This document shows, piece after piece, positions 26,885 through 36,230 of a DNA stretch of 64,000 nt (the stretch's first letter is position 1; each line of letters opens with the position of its first letter). Under the pieces are notes generated by a model, which saw nothing but the letters and a program-made list of their open reading frames with translations, ran no database searches and was not told where the DNA came from. This DNA comes from DATMRS01 sp035566015 (GTDB taxonomy: Bacteria; Pseudomonadota; Alphaproteobacteria; Sphingomonadales; Sphingomonadaceae). The stretch lies in the NCBI GenBank assembly GCA_035566015.1, contig DATMRS010000023.1:248001-312000 (forward strand), in the 5' to 3' direction. The translations under genes and the position numbers were made by a program.

Positions 26885-27872
26885 ATGAAAAGCAAGATGA
26901 TCGAAATCGAGGCACCTGGCGGGCCGGAGACCCTTCGCGTTGTGGAGCGGGCGGTGTGCGATCCCGGCCCCAATCAGATTCTCGTCCGAGTCGAAGCCGC
27001 CGGCGTCAATCGTCCGGATGTGGTTCAGCGCCAGGGAAACTATGCGCCCCCACCGAGCGTAACCGATATTCCCGGTCTCGAAATTGCGGGAGAAGTGGTT
27101 GCGGTCGGTCCCGGCGTGGATCGCTGGCAGGCAGGCCATCATGTGTGTGCTCTGCTCGCCGGAGGCGGTTATGCCGAATATGCAATCGCCGATGCCGATC
27201 TGTGTCTTCCAATTCCCCATGGCCTGACCGCGACCGAAGCAGCGAGCCTTCCCGAAACGGTCTTCACCATCTGGGCTAATATCTTTGAACAAGCCCGGTT
27301 CCGTGCGGGCGATTCAGTACTCATCCATGGCGGAACGAGCGGTATCGGCGTCATGGCCATCCAGATGATACATGCGCTCGGCGGCGGCGCCTATGCAACA
27401 GCGGGTTCACCCGAGAAAGTAGCCGCCTGCGAGGCCGTTGGCGCGGTTCGGGGGATCGATTATCGCAACGAGGATTTCGTCACGGTAATCCGGGAAATGA
27501 CGGCGAAGCGCGGAATCGACATAATTCTCGACATCGGGGGGGGGGCGACTATCTGATACGGAACGAACAAGCCGCTGCGGCAGGTGGTCGCATCGTAATG
27601 ATCGCGTTCCTCGAAGGAGGCCGGCCGCCGGTGGATCTCTGAACTATCATGCGCAAGCGCCTGATATTGACCGGCTCAGTCCTTGGCGCGCATGTCCCTT
27701 AGCCGAAAAATCCGCCATTGCGCGAGCCGTCGAAACGCATATCTGGCCCCTTCTCGCAACGGGCGCTGTTCGCCCGATCGTACATAAGACCTTGCCGCTC
27801 GCAGACGCGCCCGAGGCGCATCGCCTGATGGAAAGCTCGACGCACATCGGGAAAATCATCTTAAAGCCATAA
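26885..27872 (+). pseudogene. Decayed NAD(P)H:quinone oxidoreductase (PIG3/Qor family)
   Basis: From ATG 26885 the frame gives about 220 good residues: VRVEAAGVNRPDVVQRQG, the GGTSGIGVMAIQ nucleotide site and GIDIILDIGGG. It then breaks at a run of ten G (27536-27545) and stops at 27556. With eight G the reading would continue as GDYLIRNEQAAAAGGRIVM, but an in-frame TGA follows at 27640-27642. A further frame change near 27690-27702 is needed to reach the family C-terminus AEKSAIARAVETHIWPLL and HRLMESSTHIGKIILKP, ending at 27872. Three lesions make this a pseudogene unless the assembly is wrong. The intact protein would be a zinc-independent quinone reductase. Confidence 0.82.
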
Positions 27873-28116
27873 TACAAGCGTCAGGCTGAAAAGCTAAGCT
27901 TTCCCGTAGCTGAGCGATTAACCTCGGCCCCTTTCCTGCCAGATGTTTGTCGACGCATGACCCGCCTCCTTGATGATCGAGCTGATCGGAGTCCCGAACA
28001 TCCAGGAATGTGTAACTACGATGACGACAAACGAATATTTCGTGCCGTGACGAGCGACGGATTGCCCGCAAGGTCGGTTCTGGATAACGTGAGCCTAGCC
28101 TGAAGGGAGACAGTCG

Positions 28117-28596
28117 TTGAAGGCAGATGTTGCGCTGGAGAGTAGCGAAGCCATCGACCAGCTTCACCAGAGGCCCGGTTTTCTCGTACGTCGCGCGAAC
28201 CAGATCATGGCATCCTGTTTTGCCGATGCAATGGCAGACCTCAAGATCACGACCACGCAGTATGGCGCTCTGGTAATCATCGAAGCAAATGGTTCAATCG
28301 ACCAGGTGAGCCTTGCCCGCCACCTGCGCCTCGATCGCTCGACCACAGGACTCGCCATCATGAATCTCGAGCGCGAAGGCTTGATTACCCGCGACCAACA
28401 TCCACACGACAAGCGGCGCAGAGTTGTGAAACTCACGCGTCGCGGCCGGGCCGTGCTTCAAAAGGCGCATACACGCGGGGAAACGTCTCGCGCTCAGGCG
28501 ATGGCCATCTTCACGGACAGGGAGAAGCAGCAGTTTCTGAAGCTGATCCGCAAGTTCGTCTCCGCATGGGACGCACACTGCCCGGGCGAGAAATAA
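28117..28596 (+). CDS. MarR family transcriptional regulator
   Basis: The regulator has 159 residues from a TTG start at 28117, chosen because AAGGGAG lies about 8 bases upstream and the frame has no better ATG before the conserved domain. The winged helix comprises KITTTQYGALVIIEANG, DQVSLARHLRLDRSTTGLAI and the wing RDQHPHDKRRRVVKLT. MarR proteins of this sort control aromatic degradation genes and respond to phenolic acids or their CoA esters. The next gene in the same direction, 160 bases away, is an aromatic ring hydroxylase behind a repeat-rich region, so it is the likely target. Confidence 0.85.
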   Translation: MKADVALESSEAIDQLHQRPGFLVRRANQIMASCFADAMADLKITTTQYGALVIIEANGSIDQVSLARHLRLDRSTTGLAIMNLEREGLITRDQHPHDKRRRVVKLTRRGRAVLQKAHTRGETSRAQAMAIFTDREKQQFLKLIRKFVSAWDAHCPGEK

Positions 28597-28656
28597 CCGC
28601 GAGCAAAATGCGAGTTTGGCTCGCCATCCGCCGCGATCGGATAGGCCGGGCGAGAT

Positions 28657-28723
28657 GCGATAATTATCAGACGTCTCACTTTTTGCGTTGACCTATAACA
28701 TCAGATGTCTCACGAATTATCGC
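28657..28723 (+). promoter_or_regulatory. Repeat-rich control region before the flavin hydroxylase
   Basis: Three nested signals occur here. GATAATTATC (28659-28668) is a perfect 10-base palindrome. GCGATAATT (28657-28665) recurs inverted as AATTATCGC (28715-28723). ATCAGACGTCTCAC (28666-28679) repeats directly as ATCAGATGTCTCAC (28700-28713), one mismatch, 34 bases start to start. A -35-like TTGACC (28688-28693) lies between the direct repeats. This is a good candidate for MarR binding sites flanking a promoter. Confidence 0.5.
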
Positions 28724-28756
28724 CGACGCCGGCGTCAACCACTCACAAGGGTTCGC

Positions 28757-30433
28757 ATGAAATCTCCAGCACAAATCGCCATCGTCGGGGCGGGCCCCGT
28801 CGGTCTTTGCCTTGCCCTTGATCTCGCCTGGCGGGGCATAAGGGTGACTATTCTCGAGCAGCGCCCCGCCGGCGAGCCGCCCAGCGTCAAGTGCAACCAT
28901 ATCGCGTCACGGACAATGGAAGCATTCCGCCGCCTTGGCATCGTCGACAAGATTCGCGCCGTTGGCCTTCCGGACGGCTATCCCAACGACGTGGTGATCC
29001 GGACACGAGCCAGCGACTACGAACTGATGCGGATTCACATCCCGTGCCGCCGGGATCGCTACACGGACACGAGCGGGCCGGACGGGTGGTGGCCAACCCC
29101 CGAGCCCGCGCACAGGGTCAACCAGATATATTTCGAGCCGGTGCTCTTCGAGGAAGCCAGCGCCAATCCGCTGATTACGATCATCAATGACGCGCGCGTC
29201 GAGGCGGTGGAGCAGGATCAGCGCGGAACGCGCGTTCGGGCAAGGCGGCTCACCGACGACAATCCGATTGAGGTCGAGGCCGATTATCTGGTCGGTTGCG
29301 ATGGCGGCCGTTCGCTGGTGCGCAAGGCGATCGGCGCACGCCTCACCGGCGACGAGGTCATCCAACGCGTGCAATCGAGCTTCATCCGCGCCCCTGCCCT
29401 CATCGATCTCGTAACCAAGCCCGATGCGTGGATGAGCTACATCTACAACCCCGTTCGGGCCGGCAATCTGGTCGCGATCGACGGGGAGGCGCTTTGGCTG
29501 GTGCATAATTATCTTCTCGACGACGAGCAGGACTTTGAAAGCGTCAACCGCGATGCCTGCATCCGGCTGCTACTCGGGGTGGACGATGCATTCGAATATG
29601 AGCTGCTGGCGAAAGAGGACTGGATAGGACGCCGGCTGGTCGTGGATAAGGTGCGCGAGGGCCGCATCTTCATCTGCGGCGACGCTGCGCATCTTTGGGT
29701 GCCCTATGCCGGCTTTGGCATGAATGCGGGGATCGCCGACGCGCTCAACCTTTCGTGGATGCTCGCCGCCCACCTCAATGGTTGGGCGCCGGAGGCGATC
29801 CTCGAAGGACATGAGAAGGAACGCCTTCCGATCACCGACCAGGTCTCCCGTTTCGCGATGCACCATGCGGAAGGAGCGATCAGTGAGCGGACATCGGTGC
29901 CTGCCACCCTCGAAGACGATACGCCGGAGGGCGCCGCCACCCGGGCGCGCGTCGGCGAAGCGGCCTATGCGCTGCATGTCCAGCAATTCGCCTGTGCCGG
30001 CCTCAATTACGGCTATTATTACCCCGATTCGCCGCTTATCCTCTACGATGGCGAGCAGCACCCCGCTTATACCATGCACGATTATACGCCCTCGACGGTG
30101 CCTGGCTGCCGGGTTCCCCACCTCTGGCTGCCCGACGGACGCTCGCTCTACGATGCGCTGGGACCGGAGTTCACCCTCATCCGCTTCGATCCCGCCGTCG
30201 ATGTCGATCCATTACTTGCCGCAGCGAAGCACCATCGCCTTCCGCTGCAATTGCTGGATGTGCCGCTGGATACGCTTCCGTCACCCTATCGCCACCGACT
30301 CTGCCTTTGTCGGCCCGACGGCCATGTCGCGTGGCGCGGCAATGTCCTTCCCAAAGATCCGGAACAACTCATCACAGTTATCACGGGCAGTGCCGTCGAC
30401 ACGCCAGCGGCTCGCCTGGTCGAGCGCGGATAG
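28757..30433 (+). CDS. FAD-dependent aromatic hydroxylase (MhpA/PHBH-like class A monooxygenase)
   Basis: The enzyme has 558 residues from the ATG at 28757, which follows an AAGG site. The FAD Rossmann motif is QIAIVGAGPVGLCLALDLA, the middle motif YLVGCDGGRSLVRKAIG binds FAD and NADPH, and GRIFICGDAAHLWVPYAGFGMN is the third FAD motif. A C-terminal thioredoxin-like region of about 150 residues is present, as in MhpA and phenol 2-monooxygenases. It should hydroxylate a phenolic ring using NAD(P)H and oxygen. MarR control is suggested by the upstream repeats. Whether it acts on products of the stilbene-type operon is unknown. Confidence 0.88.
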   Translation: MKSPAQIAIVGAGPVGLCLALDLAWRGIRVTILEQRPAGEPPSVKCNHIASRTMEAFRRLGIVDKIRAVGLPDGYPNDVVIRTRASDYELMRIHIPCRRDRYTDTSGPDGWWPTPEPAHRVNQIYFEPVLFEEASANPLITIINDARVEAVEQDQRGTRVRARRLTDDNPIEVEADYLVGCDGGRSLVRKAIGARLTGDEVIQRVQSSFIRAPALIDLVTKPDAWMSYIYNPVRAGNLVAIDGEALWLVHNYLLDDEQDFESVNRDACIRLLLGVDDAFEYELLAKEDWIGRRLVVDKVREGRIFICGDAAHLWVPYAGFGMNAGIADALNLSWMLAAHLNGWAPEAILEGHEKERLPITDQVSRFAMHHAEGAISERTSVPATLEDDTPEGAATRARVGEAAYALHVQQFACAGLNYGYYYPDSPLILYDGEQHPAYTMHDYTPSTVPGCRVPHLWLPDGRSLYDALGPEFTLIRFDPAVDVDPLLAAAKHHRLPLQLLDVPLDTLPSPYRHRLCLCRPDGHVAWRGNVLPKDPEQLITVITGSAVDTPAARLVERG

Positions 30434-30616
30434 GCCAAATAGCCATTGCGCAGGCGCGGCCGGTGGCGCTGTCATCAAATTCCCGGCAAGCTGGGCAGTG
30501 ATGAGGCTGGGCATTGCTGCCGACCGTGGACATTTCTGAAGGCGAGAGGCAAGCTCGCCAACAAAATTCCATTCGTGAATGCGCGTCGGTTGTTACGCCG
30601 CGCCGCTGGAGGTTTC

Positions 30617-30928
30617 GTGAAAGCTTTTTCCCAGGGCACTGTTCACGAGGCAGGTGAGGACCTGCGAACAGCGGTTCGATCGAATCCTCAGGTCTTCGCG
30701 CTGTGGGAAGAACTGACACCGCTTGGGCGCAATGAGTTCATCTGCTGGGTCGACGACGCGAAACGGCCAGCAACGCGCCAACGCCGCATCCAGCGAACCT
30801 GCGAGGAATTGCTGGAGGGGAAGAAGCGCCCATGTTGCTGGCCTGGCTGCATTCATCGTACTGACAAGGCGCCAAGCCGATGGCAGCAGGCGGTCCTTAT
30901 CGATCAAAAAAGAGGGAAAGAGCGGTAA
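30617..30928 (+). CDS. YdeI/OmpD-associated family protein
   Basis: The protein has 103 residues from a GTG at 30617 preceded by TGGAGG. The segments LTPLGRNEFICWVDDAK, TRQRRIQRTCEELL and KKRPCCWPGCIHR are the strongly conserved core of the YdeI/OmdA-like family, linked in enterics to stress and bacteriocin tolerance. Three cysteines and the final histidine could bind a metal; this is inference. An upstream TTG-initiated frame would add about 57 residues unlike the family, so the shorter form is chosen. It converges on kdpE, and nothing recognisable lies in the 135 bases between them. Confidence 0.7.
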   Translation: MKAFSQGTVHEAGEDLRTAVRSNPQVFALWEELTPLGRNEFICWVDDAKRPATRQRRIQRTCEELLEGKKRPCCWPGCIHRTDKAPSRWQQAVLIDQKRGKER

Positions 30929-31063
30929 ATCGACCTGCAAGTGCCGCTTTCGACGAATTGCCGTTTCATAGGCGCCCGTCCAGCAACGACTGCTTTTGCC
31001 AGCCGAAGCATAGTACCTCCGGAATCGAGTTGGAGCGACTCCACATCGTCGCCAATTGGAAAG

Positions 31064-31771
31064 TCAGGATTGCTCTTCCGGTGATCGCACTCGCAACCGA
31101 TAGCCAACCGCCAATTCGTTGACGATCAAGCGCGGACGGGAGGGGTCGGTTTCCAGCTTCTGCCGCAGGCCGCGCACCGCGATGCGGAGATAGTCGACGC
31201 GATCCTCCTGCGCTGCTCCCCAAACCGCGCGAAGCAGTTGCGCATGGCTCACGACGCGATCGGGACGGCGGCTCAATTCGGCGAGCACACCATATTCCTT
31301 GGGCGTCAAGTGAACATCCTCGCCCGCGCGCGCGATCCGGCGATGCGCGAGATCGATCCGTATATCGCCCGCCTCGATCACCGGCTCCCTCTCCTGATCG
31401 GGGATGCGATGACGCATGGCCGTGCGGATACGGGCCAGCAGTTCCTCCGTATCGAAAGGTTTGGTCAGATAATCGTCGGCGCCGAGATCGAGCGCTGCCA
31501 CTTTCTCCGCCGTATCCTCGCGTGCCGAAACAACGATCAACGTCGTGCTCGACCGGCCGCGTATCGGCTGGATCAACTCCAGCCCGTCTCTGTCAGGAAG
31601 GCCAAGATCGAGCAGCACGACATCGGGCTTCTCAATGTCCAGCAGCGACAACCCCTCACGCGCATTCATGGCCTCTACGACGCCGTGCCCGGCGCGCTGA
31701 ACGGCTGCGCGCAACAACCGCCGGATATGGGCATCGTCCTCGACGATCAGGATTTTCGCGGCCGATGCCAT
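31064..31771 (-). CDS. kdpE: KdpE response regulator
   Basis: The regulator has 235 residues of the OmpR/PhoB class. The receiver has the acidic pair EDD (11-13), phosphoacceptor Asp55 (VVLLDLGLPD) and Lys102 (LTKPF). The winged helix has VHLTPKEYGVLAELSRRP and DYLRIAVRGLRQKLE. It is the last gene after kdpC, 9 bases downstream, in the minus-strand operon. Its kinase KdpD is encoded on the other strand at 36481, so the pair are not neighbours here as they are in most species. It activates kdpFABC under potassium limitation. Confidence 0.93.
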   Translation of the reverse strand: MASAAKILIVEDDAHIRRLLRAAVQRAGHGVVEAMNAREGLSLLDIEKPDVVLLDLGLPDRDGLELIQPIRGRSSTTLIVVSAREDTAEKVAALDLGADDYLTKPFDTEELLARIRTAMRHRIPDQEREPVIEAGDIRIDLAHRRIARAGEDVHLTPKEYGVLAELSRRPDRVVSHAQLLRAVWGAAQEDRVDYLRIAVRGLRQKLETDPSRPRLIVNELAVGYRLRVRSPEEQS

Positions 31772-31780
31772 GGCCCGAGA

Positions 31781-32371
31781 CTAATGGCCCTTCGCTTCCC
31801 GGTCGAGCACGCGGTTGAGCACAAGAACATTGACGCGCGGTTCGCCGATGAAACCCAGCAAGGGGAGTTTGATCTGCGTCTGGACCAAGGCGCGCACCTG
31901 TTCCAGCGGTAAACCGCGCGCCTTGGCGATCCGATCGGCTTGATACAAGGCCGCCTCGGGACTGATATGAGGATCGAGCCCGGAGGCGGAAGATGTCACC
32001 AGATCGGGCGGAACGGGGCGCCCCGGTGCGGTGGCGGCAAGGGCCTCGATGTCGTTGCGGACGCGCTCGGCCAGCGCCTTGCTGGCGGGGCCGAGATTTG
32101 AACCCGCGGAGGCGACTGCATCATAGCCATGCGTCCCGGCGGCGGAGGGGCGCCCATGGAAATAGCGGTCGCTGGTGAAGGCTTGCCCGATGAGCGCGGA
32201 GCCAACCACCTTGCCCCCCTCGCGGATCAGGCTGCCATTGGCCTGCCAGGGGAAAAGCACCTGGCCGATACCGGTGAGCGCGAGCGGATAGACCAAGCCC
32301 AGCAGCAGTGCGAAAAGCAGGGTCAGCACGAGCGCGGGGCGCAAGGCGGAGCGGAGATCGGAAAACATCAT
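31781..32371 (-). CDS. kdpC: Potassium-transporting ATPase subunit C
   Basis: The protein has 196 residues. It carries one N-terminal membrane helix (LVLTLLFALLLGLVYPLALTG), then the periplasmic domain with SALIGQAFTSDRYFHGRPSA and the conserved end DLVTSSASGLDPHISPEAA plus FLGEPRVNVL-like residues. KdpC stabilises the KdpA-KdpB complex. It starts 7 bases after kdpB. Length and motifs are normal. Confidence 0.95.
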   Translation of the reverse strand: MMFSDLRSALRPALVLTLLFALLLGLVYPLALTGIGQVLFPWQANGSLIREGGKVVGSALIGQAFTSDRYFHGRPSAAGTHGYDAVASAGSNLGPASKALAERVRNDIEALAATAPGRPVPPDLVTSSASGLDPHISPEAALYQADRIAKARGLPLEQVRALVQTQIKLPLLGFIGEPRVNVLVLNRVLDREAKGH

Positions 32372-32378
32372 ACAGTCC

Positions 32379-34409
32379 TCAAGCGAGATGGAGGCCGGAC
32401 AAAGCGATGTCGATCAGCTTGATGCCGATGAAAGGCGCGATCAGGCCGCCTAGGCCGTAGATGGACAGATTGCGCGCGAGCAGTGCCCCCGCCGCCATCG
32501 GCCGATAACGCACCCCTTTGAGCGCGAGCGGCACCAGCAGCGGAATGATGAGCGCATTGAAGATGATCGCGGACAGCACCGCGCTTCGGGGCGTCGCCAG
32601 TCCCATGATGTTGAGTACGCCAAGGCTCGGATAAAGCGCGATGAAGATCGCCGGTATGATCGCGAAATATTTGGCCACATCATTTGCGACCGAGAAGGTG
32701 GTGAGCGCGCCGCGCGTCATCAGCAACTGTTTGCCCAGGCCGACAATCTCGATCAGCTTGGTGGGATCGCTGTCGAGATCGACCATGTTGCCCGCTTCGC
32801 GTGCCGCCTGCGTGCCGGTATTCATGGCGACGCCGACATCGGCCTGGGCGAGCGCAGGCGCATCGTTGGTGCCATCGCCGCACATCGCGACCAATCGTCC
32901 TTCCGCCTGTTCGCGGCGGATCAGCGTCAGCTTGTCCTCGGGAGTTGCCTGAGCGAGAAAATCGTCCACGCCCGCTTCGGCCGCGATGGCGGCAGCGGTC
33001 AGCGGGTTATCGCCGGTAATCATCACCGTGCGGATGCCCATCTTGCGCAACCCGCCGAAGCGCTCGCGAATGCCCGCCTTCACCACATCCTTCAGGTTGA
33101 TCGCGCCGAGTAGCTTGCCGTCTCGCGCCACGGCAAGCGGGGTTCCGCCCGCCCGCGCGATTTCGTTGGTGATGCGCAGCAATTCCCGAACGGCAGGGCT
33201 GCCCTCGGGTTGCTGATGGGCCTTGAGAACCGAATCGATCGCGCCCTTCTGGATCAGCATGCCTGCCACGCGCACGCCGGAGAGCCGGGTCTGCGCCGAA
33301 AAGGGGATGACCTCCGAACCGGCGGCGAGCGTGGTGACACGAACGCCATGACGCTCACGCGCCAGCGCTACGATCGAGCGGCCTTCGGGTGTTTCGTCGG
33401 CAAGGCTGGACAGCAGCGCAGCCTCAGCGAACGTATCGACATCCACGCCCGCGAGCGGCCGGAACTCACTCGCCTGCCGGTCGCCGATCGTGATGGTGCC
33501 CGTCTTGTCGAGCAGCAGCACGCCAACGTCGCCTGCCGCCTCCACCGCGCGGCCCGATTTGGCGAGCACGTTGAAGTGGACGAGCCGGTCCATGCCCGCG
33601 ATGCCGATGGCGGAGAGCAAAGCCGCGATCGTCGTGGGAATGAGCGTGATGAGCAGCGCGGCGAGCAGCGTTACGGGCACCGCGCCCCCCGCATAAGCGG
33701 CAAAGCCCGGGATCGTTGCCACCGTGATCAGGAAGATGATGGTGAGGCCGACCAACAGGATGGTGAGCGCCACCTCGTTCGGCGTCTTGCGGCGTTCCGC
33801 GCCTTCGACCAGCGCAATCATCCGGTCGAGGAAGCCTTGGCCCGGCTCAGCGGTGACGCGCACCTTGATCCGATCGGAAATGACGCGTGTGCCGGCGGTC
33901 ACGGCCGAACGGTCGCCACCCGCCTCGCGGATGACGGGCGCGCTCTCGCCAGTGATTGCGGCCTCGTTGACGCTGGCGACGCCTTCGATCACCTCGCCAT
34001 CGGCGGGGATCAGATCGCCCGTCTCGACCAGCACGACCTCGTCCTTTCCGAGCTGGCTGGCGGGCACGACCTCCCAGGTGTCACCGACCCCCAGCATCCG
34101 CTTCGCCTTGAGTTCGGCTTTGGTAGCGCGAAGCGAGGCGGCTTGTGCGCGGCCCCGGCCTTCGGCAAGCGCCTCGGCGAAGGTGCCGAACAGCACCGTC
34201 AACCAGAGCCATGAGATAAGCTGGAACTGGAAGCCGAACGGCAAGCCAGGCTCGCCAAGGATCAGAAGAAGCGTGAGCAGCGCCGCGACGCAAGCCGTTA
34301 CGAACAGCACCGGATTGCGGATCAGCGCGCACGGATTCAGCTTGCGAAAAGCATCGCGGATCGCAGGCAGGGCCAGTGAGGCGCTGAACATGGAAGCAGG
34401 AGCGGTCAT
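32379..34409 (-). CDS. kdpB: Potassium-transporting P-type ATPase subunit B
   Basis: The catalytic subunit has 676 residues. The start at 34409 (MTAPASMFSASLALP) is chosen by alignment with known KdpB lengths; the open frame runs further upstream but that part is out of frame with any KdpB sequence. Motifs are NEAAITGESAPV for the actuator domain, phosphorylated Asp301 in LLLDKTGTITIGD, and CGDGTNDAPALAQADVG at the hinge. It hydrolyses ATP to drive potassium through KdpA. The gap to kdpA is 11 bases. No residue appears to be missing. Confidence 0.95.
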   Translation of the reverse strand: MTAPASMFSASLALPAIRDAFRKLNPCALIRNPVLFVTACVAALLTLLLILGEPGLPFGFQFQLISWLWLTVLFGTFAEALAEGRGRAQAASLRATKAELKAKRMLGVGDTWEVVPASQLGKDEVVLVETGDLIPADGEVIEGVASVNEAAITGESAPVIREAGGDRSAVTAGTRVISDRIKVRVTAEPGQGFLDRMIALVEGAERRKTPNEVALTILLVGLTIIFLITVATIPGFAAYAGGAVPVTLLAALLITLIPTTIAALLSAIGIAGMDRLVHFNVLAKSGRAVEAAGDVGVLLLDKTGTITIGDRQASEFRPLAGVDVDTFAEAALLSSLADETPEGRSIVALARERHGVRVTTLAAGSEVIPFSAQTRLSGVRVAGMLIQKGAIDSVLKAHQQPEGSPAVRELLRITNEIARAGGTPLAVARDGKLLGAINLKDVVKAGIRERFGGLRKMGIRTVMITGDNPLTAAAIAAEAGVDDFLAQATPEDKLTLIRREQAEGRLVAMCGDGTNDAPALAQADVGVAMNTGTQAAREAGNMVDLDSDPTKLIEIVGLGKQLLMTRGALTTFSVANDVAKYFAIIPAIFIALYPSLGVLNIMGLATPRSAVLSAIIFNALIIPLLVPLALKGVRYRPMAAGALLARNLSIYGLGGLIAPFIGIKLIDIALSGLHLA

Positions 34410-34420
34410 AGCAATGTCCG

Positions 34421-36121
34421 TCAGAAAAGCTGGCCGTTGATCGTCGCCAGATGATCGGCGACCGGACCGAGCGCGAGACTGGGCAGAAAGGTGAGCCCGC
34501 CCAGAATCAGGATTATGCCGATCAGCAGGCCGACCCACAGCCCGCCCGTGGTGGGAAAGGAGCCGCTGGTGGTCGGCGTATGGCGTTTTGCGGCAAGGCT
34601 GCCGGCGATCGCCAGCACCGGCACGATCACGAAGACGCGTCCCAGCCACATCGCGATGCCGATGAGTCCGTTGTAGAAGGGCGTGCTCGCCGTCAGGCCG
34701 GCGAAGGCGGAACCATTGTTCGCCGTCCCCGACGTATAGCCATAGAGAATCTCCGAAAAGCCGTGCGGCCCCTTGTTGAGCGGCCCTGCAAGGCCGGCAG
34801 GCAGCGCGGCGGACATTGCGGTCAGTCCCAGGATGCACAGCGGCAGAACGGCAATTGCCAGCACTGCGAGCTTCACTTCGCGCGCCTCGATCTTCTTGCC
34901 GACATATTCGGGCGTGCGGCCGACCATCAGCCCGGCGACGAACACGGCGAGGGTTGCAAACAGCAGGAAGCCGTAGATGCCCGCCCCGACGCCGCCGACC
35001 ACCACCTCGCCAAGCTGCATGTTGAACAGCGGGATCATCCCGCCCAGCGCGGTGAAGCTGTCGTGCATCGCGTTGACCGCGCCGCAGGACGCGGCGGTGG
35101 TGACGACGGCGAATAAGGCGGAGGTGGCGACGCCAAAGCGGACCTCCTTGCCTTCCAAATTGCCGCCCCCGACCCCAAGCTGGTGCAGCACGGGATTACC
35201 CACAGCCTCCTGCCAATAGACGACGGTGGTGCCCGCGAGGAACAGGACCGCCATCGCGGCGAGAATCGTCCAGCCTTGACGCGTGTCGCCAACCGCCTTG
35301 CCGAATGTGTAGACAAGGCCGACGCCGATGGTGAAAATCGAGAGCATCTGCACCAGGTTGGTGAGCGCGGTCGGGTTCTCGAACGGATGCGCGCTGTTGG
35401 CGTTGAAGAAGCCGCCACCATTGGTGCCGAGCAGCTTGATCGCCTCCTGACTGGCGACCGGGCCGAGCGCAATCGTCTGCCGCGCACCTTCCAGTGTCGT
35501 CGCATCCACCGACGCGGCGAACGTCTGCGGCACGCCACTGGCGATATAGAACAAGGCGATGATGACGCAGAGCGGCAAGAGCAGATACAGCGTCACGCGG
35601 GTCACATCAGCCCAGAAATTGCCGACGCCTTTCGCCTCGCGCCGCGCGAAGCCCCGGAACAGCGCGAAGGCGATGGCGATGCCGGTCGCGGCCGACAGGA
35701 AATTGTGGATGGTGAGACCGAACATCTGGCTCAGGCCCGACAGGCTCTCACCCGCATAACTCTGCCAATTGGTGTTGGTCGTGAAGCTGACCGCCGTGTT
35801 GAACGCAAGATCGGGGCTCTGCCCGGCAAGTCCGCGCGGGTTGAGCGGCAGGACCAGTTGCAGTCGCAGCACTGCGTAGGTCAACAGCAATAGCGTCAGG
35901 TTGAACAGCAGCATGTGGATAGCGTAGCGCCGCCATCCCTGCTCCTCGGCGGGGTTAACCCCCGCGAGCCGGTAGAAGCTGCGTTCTACCGGGCCGAGCA
36001 ACCGATGCAGCGGTGTCGCGCGACCTTCATAGAGCGCGAAAAGCCAGAGGCCCATCGGCTTGGCCAGCGCGAAGGTGATGACGGTGAAGATCAGGATCGA
36101 TGCCCAGCCTGCCATGGTCAT
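34421..36121 (-). CDS. kdpA: Potassium-transporting ATPase subunit A
   Basis: The channel-like subunit has 566 residues and ten membrane segments. The four selectivity-filter repeats are visible: TTNTNWQSY, GTNGGGFFNANSAHPFENP, SCGAVNAMHD and GTANNGSAFAGL. It binds potassium with high affinity at the periplasmic side. The second in-frame ATG two codons later is equally possible as the start. It follows kdpF by 15 bases. Confidence 0.95.
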   Translation of the reverse strand: MTMAGWASILIFTVITFALAKPMGLWLFALYEGRATPLHRLLGPVERSFYRLAGVNPAEEQGWRRYAIHMLLFNLTLLLLTYAVLRLQLVLPLNPRGLAGQSPDLAFNTAVSFTTNTNWQSYAGESLSGLSQMFGLTIHNFLSAATGIAIAFALFRGFARREAKGVGNFWADVTRVTLYLLLPLCVIIALFYIASGVPQTFAASVDATTLEGARQTIALGPVASQEAIKLLGTNGGGFFNANSAHPFENPTALTNLVQMLSIFTIGVGLVYTFGKAVGDTRQGWTILAAMAVLFLAGTTVVYWQEAVGNPVLHQLGVGGGNLEGKEVRFGVATSALFAVVTTAASCGAVNAMHDSFTALGGMIPLFNMQLGEVVVGGVGAGIYGFLLFATLAVFVAGLMVGRTPEYVGKKIEAREVKLAVLAIAVLPLCILGLTAMSAALPAGLAGPLNKGPHGFSEILYGYTSGTANNGSAFAGLTASTPFYNGLIGIAMWLGRVFVIVPVLAIAGSLAAKRHTPTTSGSFPTTGGLWVGLLIGIILILGGLTFLPSLALGPVADHLATINGQLF

Positions 36122-36136
36122 GGTTCGGGGCTCCGT

Positions 36137-36226
36137 TCAAAAGCGCTCGGGCCGCAGGAGCACGACGACGAGATAAAGGAGAAGAGCGAGGGCAACGATA
36201 CCGGCGATGAGGAAGGATGACGGCAT
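36137..36226 (-). CDS. kdpF: KdpF small subunit
   Basis: This is a 29-residue membrane peptide, MPSSFLIAGIVALALLLY followed by a second hydrophobic stretch and the typical ending LLRPERF. Single-helix KdpF peptides stabilise the Kdp complex in the inner membrane. Its position directly before kdpA and its ending confirm the identity. Confidence 0.9.
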   Translation of the reverse strand: MPSSFLIAGIVALALLLYLVVVLLRPERF

Positions 36227-36230
36227 GGCT

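Noticed and set aside
28157..28596. Internal ATG starts for the MarR gene
   Set aside because: They would remove the first helix of the domain, whereas the TTG at 28117 has an AAGGGAG site.
30446..30616. TTG-initiated extension of the YdeI-like protein
   Set aside because: The added 57 residues have no resemblance to the family, while a GTG at 30617 has a good ribosome site.
34410..34838. N-terminal extension of KdpB
   Set aside because: The frame continues upstream of 34409 but overlaps the end of kdpA and bears no resemblance to KdpB; the normal length starts at 34409.
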